Of a DNA stretch of 64,000 bases, positions 26,681 through 36,270 are shown piece by piece. Source of the stretch: Rhodococcus rhodnii NBRC 100604. Its GTDB lineage: Bacteria; Actinomycetota; Actinomycetes; Mycobacteriales; Mycobacteriaceae. The stretch lies in the NCBI RefSeq assembly GCF_001894925.1, contig NZ_BCXD01000018.1, positions 50,961-114,960 on the forward strand, read 5' to 3'. Under the pieces are notes generated by a model, which had not been told where the DNA came from, ran no database searches, and saw only the letters and a list, made by a program, of their open reading frames with translations. The position numbers were made by a program, and so were the translations under genes. The stretch's first letter is position 1. Every line of letters begins with the position of its first letter.

Positions 26681-26697
26681 CTGACAGATTCCGTCAG
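26681..26697 (+). promoter_or_regulatory. CTGAC-N7-GTCAG dyad between PNPOx-like and WYL genes
   Basis: A short perfect inverted repeat, centred between two divergent starts, is a reasonable operator for the WYL-domain regulator. Arms are only five bases, so confidence is limited. Confidence 0.45.
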
Positions 26698-26719
26698 TGA
26701 AGCGAGTTATGGTCACGTC

Positions 26720-27730
26720 GTGTCGTCCGAACGGCTCCTGCGGCTCATGCTGCGGCTCGAAGGCGCGCGCCGGGTGACGGCGTCGCGGCTCGCCGACGAG
26801 TTCGGCGTCTCGGTGCGCACGGTGTATCGCGACGTCGCCGCTCTCTCGGCGGCGGGAGTTCCGATCGTCACGGAGAGCGGGCACGGCGGCGGTGTCCGCG
26901 TGCTCGACGGCTGGCACTCGGGGCTGTCGGGGCTCACGTCCGACGAGACGACAGCGCTGATGCTGCTCGGCGTCCCCGGGCTCGCGCGCGAACTCGGGCT
27001 CGATGCCGAGAGTGCAGGACGCAAGTTGCTGGGGGTCCTTCCCATCACCGTCCGCGAGAACGCCGCGGGAATCGGTGCGCGGATCCACGTCGACGTGCCG
27101 GGCTGGTTCCATCGCGACGACGCGGTGCCCGCGCTGCGGCCGCTCGTGTCGGCGGTGCTCGGCGGACGGCGAGTCCGGATGCGGTATCGCACGCGCGAGG
27201 CTCGCGTCGTCGATCCACTCGGCCTCGTGACGAAGGCCGGGACGTGGTATCTCGTCGCGGCGTCGGGCGGTCGCGTGCTGTCGTACCGCGTGTCGCGGAT
27301 CGTGTCCGTCACGGAGACGGACGAACCCGCGACGCGGCCCGACGACTTCGACCTCGCGGCATGGTGGAGGGACGCGACCGTCCGATTCGATCGGGCTCTG
27401 CTGCGGTACACGTGCACGGTGCGGCTCTCACCGACCGGAGTGCGCCGCCTCGCCGACGTCGTCGGCACCGAAGCCGCGAGCGCGGTTCCCGGTGCGACGG
27501 GCGCGACGGGTCCGTCGACTCCCGAGTGGACGGCCGAGTGGACGACGGCCGAGTTGCGGCTCGAGGCGGAGGACGTCGCGGCCTGGCAACTCGCGCAACT
27601 ACCCGGCCACGTCGAGGTGCTGGCGCCGAGGTCGTTGCGCGAGGCGGTCGGCGCCTACGCCGTCGCTGCCGCCGAACTGAACTCGCCGCCGCTCACGGAA
27701 CCGTCAGCGTCGAGTTGCGCAGATCGGTGA
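26720..27730 (+). CDS. WYL-domain transcriptional regulator with N-terminal HTH
   Basis: The 336-residue regulator has an N-terminal DeoR/HTH_11-like winged helix (residues 3-55, '[33 protein letters not shown]'). A WYL domain follows (about 145-215) with '[19 protein letters not shown]', where the W-Y-L triad is visible. WYL domains sense ligands, often nucleic acids or nucleotides. A C-terminal WCX-like extension completes it. GTG start at 26720; the 3' end overlaps the convergent DUF1445 gene by 38 bases. Confidence 0.9.
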   Translation: MSSERLLRLMLRLEGARRVTASRLADEFGVSVRTVYRDVAALSAAGVPIVTESGHGGGVRVLDGWHSGLSGLTSDETTALMLLGVPGLARELGLDAESAGRKLLGVLPITVRENAAGIGARIHVDVPGWFHRDDAVPALRPLVSAVLGGRRVRMRYRTREARVVDPLGLVTKAGTWYLVAASGGRVLSYRVSRIVSVTETDEPATRPDDFDLAAWWRDATVRFDRALLRYTCTVRLSPTGVRRLADVVGTEAASAVPGATGATGPSTPEWTAEWTTAELRLEAEDVAAWQLAQLPGHVEVLAPRSLREAVGAYAVAAAELNSPPLTEPSASSCADR

Positions 27731-28514
27731 CGAGCATGTGGCCGGGGGCGTGGCCGATCGCGAACGGCGGCTTCGACGCGGTGACCGCGGCCTGCGGCGT
27801 CACCCCGCAGGCCCAGAACACGGGGATCTCGCCGGGACGGATCGTGACGGCCTCGCCGTAATCGGGCCGCGCGAGGTCGTCGATGCCGATCGCCGCCGGA
27901 TCGCCGACGTGCAGCGGCGCGCCGTGCACCCCCGGATAGCGCGACGTCACGCGCACCGCGTCGGCGACGAGGCTCGCGGGGATCGGGCGCATCGAGACGA
28001 CGGTCGGGCCGTGGAGGCGTCCCGCGGGACGGCACGGAAGGTTCGTCCGGTACATCGGGACGTTGCGCCCTTCGTCGATGTGCCGCACGGGAACTCCGGC
28101 CTCGAGCAGAGCAGCTTCGAAGCTGAAGCTGCAGCCGACGAGGAACGCGACGAGGTCGCTGCGCCAGTAGTCGGTGGCGTCGGGGACCTCCGCGATCTGC
28201 TCGCCGTCGACGTACACCCGGTAGGCGGGGAGGTCGGTGCGGATGTCGCCGCCCGGCAGCAGTGGACCGGCGAGCTCGCCCGGCTCGAGGACGTCGAGCA
28301 CGGGGCAGGATTTGGGGTTTCGCTGGGCGAAGAGCAGCAGATCGAATGCGTACTTCTGCGGCACCGCGACGAGATTCGCCTGGGCGTATCCGTCGGACCA
28401 GCCCGCGGTGGGGGTCACGAGCCCGTCGCGGAATCGGGCGCGCGCCTGCGCCGGGGTGAGCAGGGAGTTCTCGGTCGGGGTCGGTGTCGTCGGGGTCGGT
28501 GTCGTCGGGGTCAT
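27693..28514 (-). CDS. DUF1445 putative hydro-lyase (D-glutamate cyclase-like)
   Basis: The 273-residue protein belongs to the DUF1445/UPF0317 family: '[41 protein letters not shown]' (residues about 38-78) and '[32 protein letters not shown]' near the C-terminus are its hallmark blocks. The mammalian relative DGLUCY converts D-glutamate and 5-oxo-D-proline, fitting its place as the last gene of a 5-oxoprolinase operon. ATG 28514 overlaps the pxpC stop; an ATG three codons earlier is an alternative. The N-terminus is a Thr/Pro repeat. Confidence 0.9.
   Translation of the reverse strand: MTPTTPTPTTPTPTENSLLTPAQARARFRDGLVTPTAGWSDGYAQANLVAVPQKYAFDLLLFAQRNPKSCPVLDVLEPGELAGPLLPGGDIRTDLPAYRVYVDGEQIAEVPDATDYWRSDLVAFLVGCSFSFEAALLEAGVPVRHIDEGRNVPMYRTNLPCRPAGRLHGPTVVSMRPIPASLVADAVRVTSRYPGVHGAPLHVGDPAAIGIDDLARPDYGEAVTIRPGEIPVFWACGVTPQAAVTASKPPFAIGHAPGHMLVTDLRNSTLTVP
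28477..28512 (-). repeat. 15-bp tandem repeat encoding a Thr-Pro N-terminus
   Basis: GGGGTCGGTGTCGTC (plus-strand reading) occurs twice, plus six bases of a third copy, at the 5' end of the DUF1445 gene, giving the TPTTP repeats of the protein. Confidence 0.85.
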
Positions 28515-29392
28515 CGTGCCCATGCCAATCGGACGGTCGTTCCGGGTCGAAGTTGTGCGGCGATGTCGACATCGCGGTCGTCCAGGACGCCCGCGACGGG
28601 ATAGCCGCCGGTCACGGGATGGTCGGCGAGGAAGACGACGGGTTCGCCGCCCGGCGGAATCTGGACGGCGCCGAGCGCGACACCCTCGCTCGGGAGCTGT
28701 CGTTCGGTGTCGACGTGGCGCACGCCGGGGCCGTCCGCCGCGGTGAGCCGCGCACCGACGCGGCTCGTGCGATCGGAGACGGTCCACGTGGTCTCGACGA
28801 GCCCGTTCGGGTCGGCCAGCCAGTCGTCGCGCGGGCCGCGCACGACGCGCAGCGTGACGGTGCCGCTGGGCATCGGGGCGACGGGCGCGGTGTCGGCGCC
28901 GGGGGCGGGCTCGGTCGCCGTCCCGATCGCGATCACGTCACCGGGCGCGAGCGGGGCGGGTCCGACCCCGGCGAGCGTGTCGGTGCTCCGCGAGCCGAGC
29001 ACGGCCGGCACGTCGATGCCGCCCCGGATCGCGACGTAGCAGCGCAGCCCGGTGCGCGAGTCGCCCAGCCGCACGACGGCGCCGGCCGGGACGCGATGGC
29101 GCGTCGCCGGTCCCATGACGATCGACCGACGGTCGTGTACGACGACGACGTCGGCGTCGGCGCCCGTCACGGCGATCTCGAGGTCGCCGCGTGCCTCGAA
29201 CGCGAGACCGCCGAGCAGCACCTCGATCGTCGCGGCGTCCTCGGTGTTGCCGACGAGCCGGTTCGCGAGCGCATGCGAACGACGGTCCGCGGCACCGGAT
29301 CCGCCGACACCGCTCGACGCGAGACCCCGGCGCCCGCGGTCCTGCACGAGCGCCTGCGGCCCGGTCGCGAGGATCTCGATCGTGGCGGTCAC
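28511..29392 (-). CDS. pxpC: 5-oxoprolinase subunit C (biotin-dependent carboxyltransferase-like)
   Basis: The 293-residue protein matches PxpC/KipA: '[35 protein letters not shown]' in the first 50 residues and 'VARGAVVRLG'-type strands thereafter. With PxpA and PxpB it opens 5-oxoproline to glutamate with ATP hydrolysis. It overlaps pxpB (start inside the pxpB stop) and DUF1445 (stop inside its start). The whole set is one transcription unit. Confidence 0.92.
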   Translation of the reverse strand: MTATIEILATGPQALVQDRGRRGLASSGVGGSGAADRRSHALANRLVGNTEDAATIEVLLGGLAFEARGDLEIAVTGADADVVVVHDRRSIVMGPATRHRVPAGAVVRLGDSRTGLRCYVAIRGGIDVPAVLGSRSTDTLAGVGPAPLAPGDVIAIGTATEPAPGADTAPVAPMPSGTVTLRVVRGPRDDWLADPNGLVETTWTVSDRTSRVGARLTAADGPGVRHVDTERQLPSEGVALGAVQIPPGGEPVVFLADHPVTGGYPVAGVLDDRDVDIAAQLRPGTTVRLAWAR

Positions 29393-29997
29393 GGCGTCAC
29401 CGCCACGAACTGCACGCGCATGCCGGGGACGAGCAGGGCCGGCGGCGACGCAGCCACGTCGAAGAGCCGGACGTCGGTGCGGCCGATGAGCTGCCAGCCG
29501 CCGGGGGAGCTGGTGGGGTAGACGCCGCTGAACACGTCCGCGAGACCGACCGATCCGGGCGGCACCGACGTGCGCGGTGACGCACGACGGGGAACCTCGA
29601 GCCGGGTGTCACCGTCCACGAGATAGCCGAAGCCGGGGGCGAACCCGGTGAACGCGACCCGCCACGGACGTCCGGTGTGCGCCGTGACCATCTCGTCGGT
29701 GGTCAGTCCCGTCGCCTCCGCGACGTCGGTGAGGTCGGGCCCGTCGTACACCGTCGGGATCTCGACGACGGGGCCGTCGGTGGCGGCGCGGCGATCGGGG
29801 ACGATTCCGTCGAGCGCGTCACGCAGCGCCGGGACGTGTTCCTCGGTGGCGACCGACAGATACAGCGTGCGTGCTCCCGGAACGACGTCGACCACGTCGA
29901 CGCCGGCGGAGCCGATCGCCTCGACCCACGCGAGCACCTCGTCGATGTCGTCGAGTTCGAGCAGGAGTGCCCGGGTGCCGTAGGGAAGGATCTTCAT
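29389..29997 (-). CDS. pxpB: 5-oxoprolinase subunit B
   Basis: The 202-residue PxpB/KipI protein begins 'MKILPYGTRALLLELDD' and carries the family motif 'VAFTGFAPGFGYLVDGD' (about 121-137) and '[37 protein letters not shown]'. It pairs with PxpC as the ATP-dependent part of 5-oxoprolinase. The ATG at 29997 has AGAGG upstream and is ten bases past the pxpA stop. Distant relatives were described as sporulation kinase inhibitors, but gene context favours the enzyme. Confidence 0.93.
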   Translation of the reverse strand: MKILPYGTRALLLELDDIDEVLAWVEAIGSAGVDVVDVVPGARTLYLSVATEEHVPALRDALDGIVPDRRAATDGPVVEIPTVYDGPDLTDVAEATGLTTDEMVTAHTGRPWRVAFTGFAPGFGYLVDGDTRLEVPRRASPRTSVPPGSVGLADVFSGVYPTSSPGGWQLIGRTDVRLFDVAASPPALLVPGMRVQFVAVTP

Positions 29998-30007
29998 CGG
30001 GGACCTC

Positions 30008-30775
30008 TCACGTGAACGACGCGACACGGATCGCGTTCTCGCCGAGCCGATCACGGACCGCCCGCGCGAGTGTCACGGCGTCGGGGCTGTCGCCGTGCAC
30101 GCAGACCGAATCGATGTCGAGTGCGATGTCGCTGCCGTCGACCGCCTCGACGACGCCCTCGGTGACCATGCGGACGACACGCTCGGCGACGACGGCCGGA
30201 TCGTGCAGCACCGCACCGGGTTCCCGCCTCGACACGAGGGTGCCCTCGGGCGTGTAGGCGCGGTCGGCGAAGGCCTCGCGAATCGTGCGGAGCCCGCGGC
30301 GCTCGGCCAGCGCGAGCAGCGTCGACCCGGGCAGTCCCACGATCGGCAGATTCGGGTCGACGGCGACGACGGCGTCGATCACCGCCCGCGCGTGATCGTC
30401 GTGATGGACCACGGTGTTGTACAGCGCGCCATGCGGTTTGACGTAGGTCACCCTGCCGCCCGTCGCCGACGCGAGTGCCTGCAGGCCGCCGATCTGATAG
30501 AGCACGTCGTCGGTGAGCTCACGGACCGAGGCGTCGACGAAGCGCCTGCCGAAGCCCGCGAGATCGCGGTAGCCGACCTGGGCGCCGATCCGCACCCCGC
30601 GGTCGGCGGCCCAGCCGCACGTGCGGCCGATGGTCGTGGGATCGCCGGCGTGGAAGCCGCACGCGATGTTGGCGCTCGACACCAGATCGAGGATCGCGGC
30701 GTCGTCGCCGAGCTCCCACCTGCCGAACGACTCACCGACATCGCTGTTGAGATCGATCGTGTCGCGGTTCGTCAC
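30008..30775 (-). CDS. pxpA: 5-oxoprolinase subunit A (LamB/YcsF family)
   Basis: The 255-residue protein has the YcsF/PxpA signature at the N-terminus, '[39 protein letters not shown]' (residues 7-45), and 'VKPHGALYN' near residue 100. It is a TIM-barrel-like metal enzyme that acts on 5-oxoproline. The GTG start has AAGGA eight bases upstream. It follows the transporter gene by 50 bp in the operon. Confidence 0.94.
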   Translation of the reverse strand: MTNRDTIDLNSDVGESFGRWELGDDAAILDLVSSANIACGFHAGDPTTIGRTCGWAADRGVRIGAQVGYRDLAGFGRRFVDASVRELTDDVLYQIGGLQALASATGGRVTYVKPHGALYNTVVHHDDHARAVIDAVVAVDPNLPIVGLPGSTLLALAERRGLRTIREAFADRAYTPEGTLVSRREPGAVLHDPAVVAERVVRMVTEGVVEAVDGSDIALDIDSVCVHGDSPDAVTLARAVRDRLGENAIRVASFT

Positions 30776-30825
30776 TGTCCCGGTCCTTTCTCGCTCGACG
30801 TCACTGTCGATCTCGACGTCACGGC

Positions 30826-32085
30826 TCAGCTCCACAGATCGGACAGGCCGCTGAGCGACATCCAGCCGAGGTACAGCGTCAGCAGCCACACCGCGAGCGC
30901 CAGAATCTTGAGCCACATCGGATACACGTAGCCGTGCAGCAGGTCGCGACGTCGCCACGCAACCCACAGTACGACGGTGAATCCGATGGGCAGAATCAGT
31001 CCGTTGAAGGCTCCCGCGAAGATCAGCAGCGTGACGGGGGCGGCACCGATCGACAGGAACGCGACGGCGCTGACGACGATGAAGCCCACCGTGAGCAGGT
31101 TCTGGGTGCGCGGGGGTGTCTTCGACGTCGTCAGGAACGACACCGACGTGTAGGCGGCACCGATGACGGAGGTGATCGACGCGGCCCAGAGGATGACGCC
31201 GAACACGACGCTGCCCGCGGTGCCGAGAGCGTGCTCGAACGCGGACGCGGTGGGGTTGTCCTGAGCGAGGGCGACGCCGCCCGCGGTGACCCCGAGGATC
31301 GCGAGGAACAGCAGCGCGCGCATCACGCCCGTGACGATGATCCCGTACACCGAGCCGCGGGTGATGCGGCCGACGTTCTCGGGCCCCGTGATCCCGGTGT
31401 CGAGCAGGCGGTGCGCGCCGGCGTACGTGATGTAGCCACCGACGGTGCCGCCGACGATGGTGGTGATCGCGAGGAAGTCGATCGTGTCGGGCAGCACGAC
31501 GTTGCGCAGGGCGTCACCGACGGGCGGCTTGGAGACGAACGCTGTGTACGCCGTCATCGCGATCATGCCCGCGCCGAGGACGACGACGATGCGGTCGAGA
31601 GCGACGCCCGCGCGCTTGCTGAGGAAGATCGCGATGGCGATGGCCGCCGAAAGGGCGCCACCGATCTTGGGATCGAGCCCGAACATCGCGTTCGTGCCGA
31701 GGCCCGCGCCGCTCGTGTTGCCGATGTTGAACACGAGGCCGCCGCCGACGACGAGTGCGGCGAGCGCCCAGCCGATACCGGGCAGTACCTTGTTGCCGAG
31801 TTCGTGGGCGCGGATGCCGGCGACGCCGATCACGCGCCACACGTTCATCTGGACGGCGAAGTCGATGAGGATCGAGACGACGATCGCGAACGCGAACGCC
31901 GCTCCGAGTTTGACCGTGAAGTCGGTCGTCTGGGTGATGAATCCCGGGCCGACGGCGCTGGTGGCCATGAGGAACATCGCGCCGAGGAGGGCTGCGCGGG
32001 ACCCCGACCGCGTGGCGCGTGCGTGCTCGGGGACGTCGGACGACGTCGCGCCGGTGCCCTCGGAGGGGCTGTCGGCTGGCTGCAT
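30826..32085 (-). CDS. NRAMP-fold transporter lacking the metal-site motif, in the 5-oxoprolinase operon
   Basis: The 419-residue protein has about 11 helices and overall NRAMP similarity. The first helix reads '[15 protein letters not shown]', without the DPGN metal-binding motif, and the region of helix 6 reads '[14 protein letters not shown]' instead of the MPH motif. It is therefore unlikely to be a classic Mn/Fe importer. As first gene of the pxp operon it may import 5-oxoproline or a related compound; this is inference from context. ATG 32085 has AGGAG upstream. Confidence 0.82.
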   Translation of the reverse strand: MQPADSPSEGTGATSSDVPEHARATRSGSRAALLGAMFLMATSAVGPGFITQTTDFTVKLGAAFAFAIVVSILIDFAVQMNVWRVIGVAGIRAHELGNKVLPGIGWALAALVVGGGLVFNIGNTSGAGLGTNAMFGLDPKIGGALSAAIAIAIFLSKRAGVALDRIVVVLGAGMIAMTAYTAFVSKPPVGDALRNVVLPDTIDFLAITTIVGGTVGGYITYAGAHRLLDTGITGPENVGRITRGSVYGIIVTGVMRALLFLAILGVTAGGVALAQDNPTASAFEHALGTAGSVVFGVILWAASITSVIGAAYTSVSFLTTSKTPPRTQNLLTVGFIVVSAVAFLSIGAAPVTLLIFAGAFNGLILPIGFTVVLWVAWRRRDLLHGYVYPMWLKILALAVWLLTLYLGWMSLSGLSDLWS

Positions 32086-32163
32086 GGGGACTCCTGTCGA
32101 GACTCGGATGCGGACACCCGAGAGTCGCTGCGACATGTTTCACAGCGATGGCGGAGATGCTAA

Positions 32164-32180
32164 GGATTGTTCAACAATCC
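32164..32180 (+). promoter_or_regulatory. GntR/FadR-type operator between the pxp operon and its regulator
   Basis: GGATTGTTCAACAATCC is a perfect 7-3-7 palindrome containing the T-x-GT-N3-AC-x-A core typical of FadR-subfamily GntR regulators. It lies 32 bp before the GntR start and 79 bp from the divergent transporter start, so it can control both. Confidence 0.8.
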
Positions 32181-32211
32181 TGCAATCCCGAGCGGCACTA
32201 GACTCACGAAC

Positions 32212-32907
32212 GTGACTTCGGAGATCGACGGGGTGCTGCAGACCTTGCACTCGGCGCGTCCCCGCGTCGTGCTGACCTCGTCGGCCGAGCGAGCTGCGGA
32301 GGTCGTGCGCGAACGGATCACCGACGGCGCGTTCCATCCCGGTGACCGGCTACCCGAGGAACCGATCGCCGAGGCACTCGGAATCTCCCGGAACACGCTC
32401 CGCGAGGCCCTCGGGACGCTCGTCTCCGAGCGGGTCCTCGTGCGCCGCCCGAACCGCGGCGTCTTCGTCCGCACCCCCACCGCCGCCGACGTTCGCGACA
32501 TCTATCGCGCACGGCGCGTCATCGAGCCGGGATGCCTGCGCGCCGCCACGAGCCCGGACGGCCCCGCCGCCGCCCGCTCGCTGCTCGCCGCCGTCGACGC
32601 AGGTGCCGCGGCACTCGCCGCGGGGGACGGCCGCGCCGTCGCCTCCGCGAACCAGCGGTTCCATCGCGCCGTCGTCGCGCTCGGCGGCAGCGCGCGGCTC
32701 GACGCCGAGATGAGCAGGCTGCTCGCCGAGATGCGGCTCGTGTTCTCCTGCGCGGGCTCGGCCGAGGACTTCCACGGCCCCTACGTCGCGATGAATCGCG
32801 CGATCGCCGAGTCGGTTCGCGACGACGGCGCCGCTGCGGCGGCACCGCTGCTCGACGAGTATCTCGTCGCCGCAGAGCGACATCTGCTGTCGGCCTTCAC
32901 ATCCTGA
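32212..32907 (+). CDS. GntR-family (FadR/FCD) regulator of the 5-oxoproline operon
   Basis: The 231-residue protein has an N-terminal winged helix (about 22-85: 'AAEVVRERITDGAFHPGDRLPEEPIAEALGISRNTLREAL') and a C-terminal all-helical FCD ligand domain with an 'NQRFHRAVVALGG' block holding a likely metal/ligand His. A GTG start at 32212 sits eight bases after a TAGACT -10-like hexamer, so the mRNA may be leaderless. Divergent from the pxp operon with a perfect GntR-type palindrome between them; it probably senses 5-oxoproline or a related acid. Confidence 0.9.
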   Translation: MTSEIDGVLQTLHSARPRVVLTSSAERAAEVVRERITDGAFHPGDRLPEEPIAEALGISRNTLREALGTLVSERVLVRRPNRGVFVRTPTAADVRDIYRARRVIEPGCLRAATSPDGPAAARSLLAAVDAGAAALAAGDGRAVASANQRFHRAVVALGGSARLDAEMSRLLAEMRLVFSCAGSAEDFHGPYVAMNRAIAESVRDDGAAAAAPLLDEYLVAAERHLLSAFTS

Positions 32908-33335
32908 CCGGAACGCCTCGGCCGCCGCGATCCACCCGATGCAGGGATCATGTGGCCGAAGGGCTGGAGTTCGCTGAACCTCAGGGTGTTTCCCTGGATG
33001 ATGCGGGGACTGTCGGCGATGCTGGGCCTCCTCGCTCTGATCGCGCCCACCGGCATGGAGTCCGAACGGCGGGCGGTGCGGCGGATCCGCACGGTCCACC
33101 TGGACCCGGTCACGGAGACGACATCGGAATCCTGGTTCGATCGCCATCCTGTACCCGGAACTCTCGTGCGGGAGTCGGCCGGGACCACGAGCCGAGTGGC
33201 AGCGGTCGGAGCCCTTCGACATGATCCACCCCCGCAGATCCGCGAACTCGCGGCCGGTGGCCGACCGATCGAGCACATCCGTTTCCTGCGGGGACTGAAG
33301 GTCTTCAGGCGAGTGCCGAGAACACGGGTGACCGT
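32908..33335. other. 428-bp stretch without a confident gene
   Basis: Between the GntR gene and the next minus-strand gene there is no recognisable product. A plus-strand frame (32950-33363, 137 codons, ATG start) has GC-rich third positions in its first half but looks random later, and overlaps the opposing gene. The minus strand has an overlapping frame that runs into the GntR gene. This could be a decayed gene; no repeat or hairpin stands out. Confidence 0.5.
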
Positions 33336-34001
33336 TCAGCGGACGAGGAGGAACTCGCGCTGATCGCGGTAGAACGTCGAGCGCGTCAGCGGCCGCGGAT
33401 GCGGCACGCCGTCGCGAACGAGATTGGCAGCGGTCGAACCCAGTTGCGCCGCACGGCCCGGAATCCACTTGCGCGGCAGCCAGCGGCGCGATCGATCGGT
33501 GGCCGCACGAAGACCCGGCATCTCCGGAGTGGGATGCACCCGGATCTTCGTGGTCTCGCCCGAGAACAGCAGATCGTCGTCGACGTACATCTCGCCGACG
33601 AGGCGAGCGTTCGGCTCGCCGACGTAGGTCGCTTCGCCGACGAGCGCGATGCCCGCGTCGTCACGGATGAGAGGGAGTGCGTGGGCCGAGCCGCCGAGCG
33701 CGTCCTGAGCGGCCTTGGCGCCGGTCGCGAGTCGATAGGCCGCCGTCGCGGCGGTCGGGTGTTCCGTCACGTATGCGAGTTCGACGTGCAGGCGATCGGT
33801 GCGCAGCATGCGCGTGAGGACGGCGGCGAGGTCGGCGTCGTCGCCGACGACGATCAGCCGGGGATCCTCCACGACCTGCAATTTCGAGAGTGCCTCGTCG
33901 ACCAGATCCGACTCGGGGCCGGCGGGTGCGGAGGTCGTCGAGACCGAGGCGAGCGGCAACGGCAACGGTGCGTCGCCGCACGCCAGGACGACCGGTGTCA
34001 C
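33336..34001 (-). CDS. Conserved hypothetical protein beside purA
   Basis: The 221-residue protein begins 'MTPVVLACGDAPLPLPLASVSTT' and contains an alternating hydrophobic region 'PRLIVVGDDADLAAVLTRMLRTDRLHVELAYV' resembling a nucleotide-binding or diacylglycerol-kinase-like N-lobe. A gene in the same place next to purA exists in mycobacteria (Rv0358). Function unknown. GTG 34001 was chosen because AAGAAGG lies seven bases upstream; GTG starts at 34031 and 34049 would lengthen it by up to 16 residues. Divergent from purA. Confidence 0.75.
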   Translation of the reverse strand: MTPVVLACGDAPLPLPLASVSTTSAPAGPESDLVDEALSKLQVVEDPRLIVVGDDADLAAVLTRMLRTDRLHVELAYVTEHPTAATAAYRLATGAKAAQDALGGSAHALPLIRDDAGIALVGEATYVGEPNARLVGEMYVDDDLLFSGETTKIRVHPTPEMPGLRAATDRSRRWLPRKWIPGRAAQLGSTAANLVRDGVPHPRPLTRSTFYRDQREFLLVR

Positions 34002-34080
34002 AGTCGATACCTTCTTTCCGTTCCGATTCACCCGCGCAATCCTAGCCACGCCGTCTGAGAGGGCAATGTGGCCGTGGTGA

Positions 34081-35508
<1,428 letters not shown>

Positions 35509-35512
35509 CCGC

Positions 35513-35905
35513 TCAGTCCTTCATCGCGGCGAGCTGGATGAGGTTGCCGCACGTGTCGTCGAGAACGGCGGTGACGACCGGTCCCATGTCGACGGCGTCC
35601 TGGGTGAACTCGACGCCGAGTGCCTTCAGCCGATCCACCTCGGCGTGGACGTCGTCGACCGCGAACTGGGTGAAGGGGATGCCGTCGGCGACGAGCGCGT
35701 CCTTGAACTGCCGCGCCGCCGGGTGGACATCCGGTTCGAGGAGGAGTTCGACGCCGTCAGGGTCTGCGGGCGAGACGACGGTCAGCCACCGTGCGCCGCC
35801 CGCGGGCACGTCGGTCTTCTTTCCGAAACCGAGTGTGCGGGTGTAGAAGTCGAGCGCCTTTTCCTGGTCGTCGACGAAGACGCTGGTGATTCCGATGCGG
35901 ATCAT
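35513..35905 (-). CDS. VOC/glyoxalase-superfamily protein in an ArsR operon
   Basis: The 130-residue protein has the paired beta-alpha-beta-beta-beta modules of the vicinal-oxygen-chelate superfamily: 'ITSVFVDDQEKALDFYTRTLGFGKKTDV' and 'AVDDVHAEVDRLKALGVEF', ending 'DDTCGNLIQLAAMKD'. It could be a dioxygenase, glyoxalase or resistance/binding protein; the substrate is not evident. It overlaps the upstream ArsR gene by four bases, forming a bicistronic unit. It converges on purA with four bases between stops. Confidence 0.88.
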   Translation of the reverse strand: MIRIGITSVFVDDQEKALDFYTRTLGFGKKTDVPAGGARWLTVVSPADPDGVELLLEPDVHPAARQFKDALVADGIPFTQFAVDDVHAEVDRLKALGVEFTQDAVDMGPVVTAVLDDTCGNLIQLAAMKD

Positions 35906-36222
35906 GGTCGATCCTCTCTGTCGGCCGGGGCCTCGACCCCGGTTGTGTCGGTGGGCCACCGCTCGGCGATCGCACGTAGCGGCGTGGTGTCGATGTGGTG
36001 GAACTTGTAGCGGCCTTCGCGGCACGTGCGCACGAGTCCCGCGCGTTCGAGTACGGCGAGGTGCTGGGAGATCGCCTGCCGCGACGACGTCGAGCCGTGT
36101 TTCATCGCCAGCCGTCCACACAGCTCGAACAGGGTCTGTCCGTCGCTGTCGATCAGCTCGTCGAGGACGATCCGCCGGGTGGGATCGTCGAGTGCCCTGA
36201 ACAGGTCGGCGTCCGTGGTCAC
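35902..36222 (-). CDS. ArsR-family transcriptional repressor
   Basis: The 106-residue winged-helix protein starts 'MTTDADLFRALDDPTRRIVLDEL' and has the recognition helix in 'STSSRQAISQHLAVLERAGLVRTCREGRYKFHH'. There is no Cys pair of the classic ELCVCDL metal site; only 'LFELCGRL' remains, so it may sense something other than arsenic or cadmium. The GTG is six bases from a perfect TATAAA -10, implying a leaderless mRNA. It is co-transcribed with the VOC gene and probably autoregulated. Confidence 0.9.
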   Translation of the reverse strand: MTTDADLFRALDDPTRRIVLDELIDSDGQTLFELCGRLAMKHGSTSSRQAISQHLAVLERAGLVRTCREGRYKFHHIDTTPLRAIAERWPTDTTGVEAPADREDRP

Positions 36223-36228
36223 CTCTTC

Positions 36229-36258
36229 TTTATAGGCAAGCGGCTACTTGCCTGTCAA
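36229..36258 (-). promoter_or_regulatory. ArsR promoter with operator filling the spacer
   Basis: On the minus strand, TTGACA (36258-36253) and TATAAA (36234-36229) are separated by 18 bases which form the dyad GGCAAG-N6-CTTGCC. The consensus promoter, the operator in the spacer and the GTG six bases after the -10 form a compact, self-repressed, leaderless promoter. Confidence 0.85.
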
Positions 36259-36270
36259 GGAATCGGGTGG

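Noticed and set aside
32950..33363. 137-codon plus-strand gene
   Set aside because: Coding bias fades halfway, no similarity recognised, and it overlaps the 3' end of a better supported opposing gene. Kept only as a note.
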